NCBI GenBank assembly: GCA_027658995.1
Contig: JAQDQK010000005.1
Span: 131,575 to 195,574, forward strand
Length of the DNA stretch: 64,000 bases
Source: Propionibacteriaceae bacterium AM104-82
GTDB lineage: Bacteria; Actinomycetota; Actinomycetes; Propionibacteriales; Propionibacteriaceae
Direction of reading: 5' to 3'
Made by a program: the position numbers and the translations under genes. Within the stretch, counting starts at the first letter, position 1. Every line of letters starts with the position of its first letter. The notes under the pieces are model-generated. The model was not told the DNA's origin. It worked only from the letters and a program-made list of their open reading frames with translations, and did no database searches. Below are positions 63,943 through 64,000 of this stretch, in pieces.

Positions 63943-64000
63943 TGTCAACGCCGGACGAAAACTGACCCCCTGTTGCCGATCGAAAATTGACCCCTCTCAT
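63943..64000. mobile_element. probable terminus of an IS21-like insertion sequence
   Basis: TGTCAACGCCGGACG starts a stretch with two direct repeats, CGAAAACTGACCCC (63956-63969) and CGAAAATTGACCCC (63981-63994), spaced 25 bp. Terminal TG with multiple GAAAA-TGACCCC repeats is typical of IS21-family ends. Transposase genes would lie to the right of the window. Confidence 0.55.

Overview
The window is a high-GC actinobacterial chromosome segment. The strongest taxonomic marker is a complete transcarboxylase operon at the right end: the 5S, 12S and biotinyl 1.3S subunits of methylmalonyl-CoA carboxytransferase. This enzyme drives the Wood-Werkman propionate cycle, so the host is probably a member of the Propionibacteriaceae. 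This is an inference from gene content; no database was consulted. About 50 protein genes and one tRNA can be supported.

Left part (1-16,135): a truncated cutC, a GNAT acetyltransferase, a very large secreted amylase-pullulanase, groEL with two CIRCE operators, a three-gene cassette resembling type VII secretion substrates (a YbaB-like protein, a Gly-rich Ca-repeat protein and a WXG protein), a small zincin-like protein, a DUF3263 protein, manA, tRNA-Thr(TGT) and a methyltransferase.

Sugar locus (16,434-26,488): a keto-sugar epimerase/isomerase, a SIS isomerase, a four-protein ABC importer, an AraD-type aldolase/epimerase, a divergent SorC regulator and an FGGY kinase. A 14-bp palindrome, GCAACANNTGTTGC, sits over the -35 of both the operon and the divergent regulator/kinase promoters, which ties the locus into one regulon. 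The architecture is lsr/rha-like, but the substrate is not known.

Middle (26,715-45,469): a VTT membrane protein, the multi-sugar ABC ATPase (msiK/ugpC type), metB, two conserved actinobacterial proteins, a MerR regulator, a large intergenic repeat array, a LacI-controlled operon (Gfo/Idh oxidoreductase, DUF993, TIM-barrel epimerase, LacI, glycerate kinase), a DsbA-like oxidoreductase, an unusual nucleotidyltransferase-methyltransferase fusion, a second copy of the repeat array, then cysS-rlmB.

Right part (45,450-64,000): a lipoprotein, glyA, the carD-ispD-ispF-DUF2207 group, a lipoprotein, the senX3-regX3/phoU phosphate-signalling locus with a four-unit PHO box, a polysaccharide deacetylase, gpmA, an SDR, an AI-2E family transporter, and the transcarboxylase operon. 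A sparsely coding stretch follows, ending in what looks like the terminus of an IS21-type element.

Cross-cutting signals: (i) three exactly 80-bp imperfect palindromes in separate intergenic gaps; (ii) two arrays of a two-module repeat; (iii) a TGAACGWTCA operator-like motif upstream of both the amylopullulanase and msiK, suggesting a shared alpha-glucan regulon; (iv) at least a dozen genes whose -10 hexamer ends 6-8 nt before the start codon, indicating leaderless mRNAs. I used the last point to choose several start codons.
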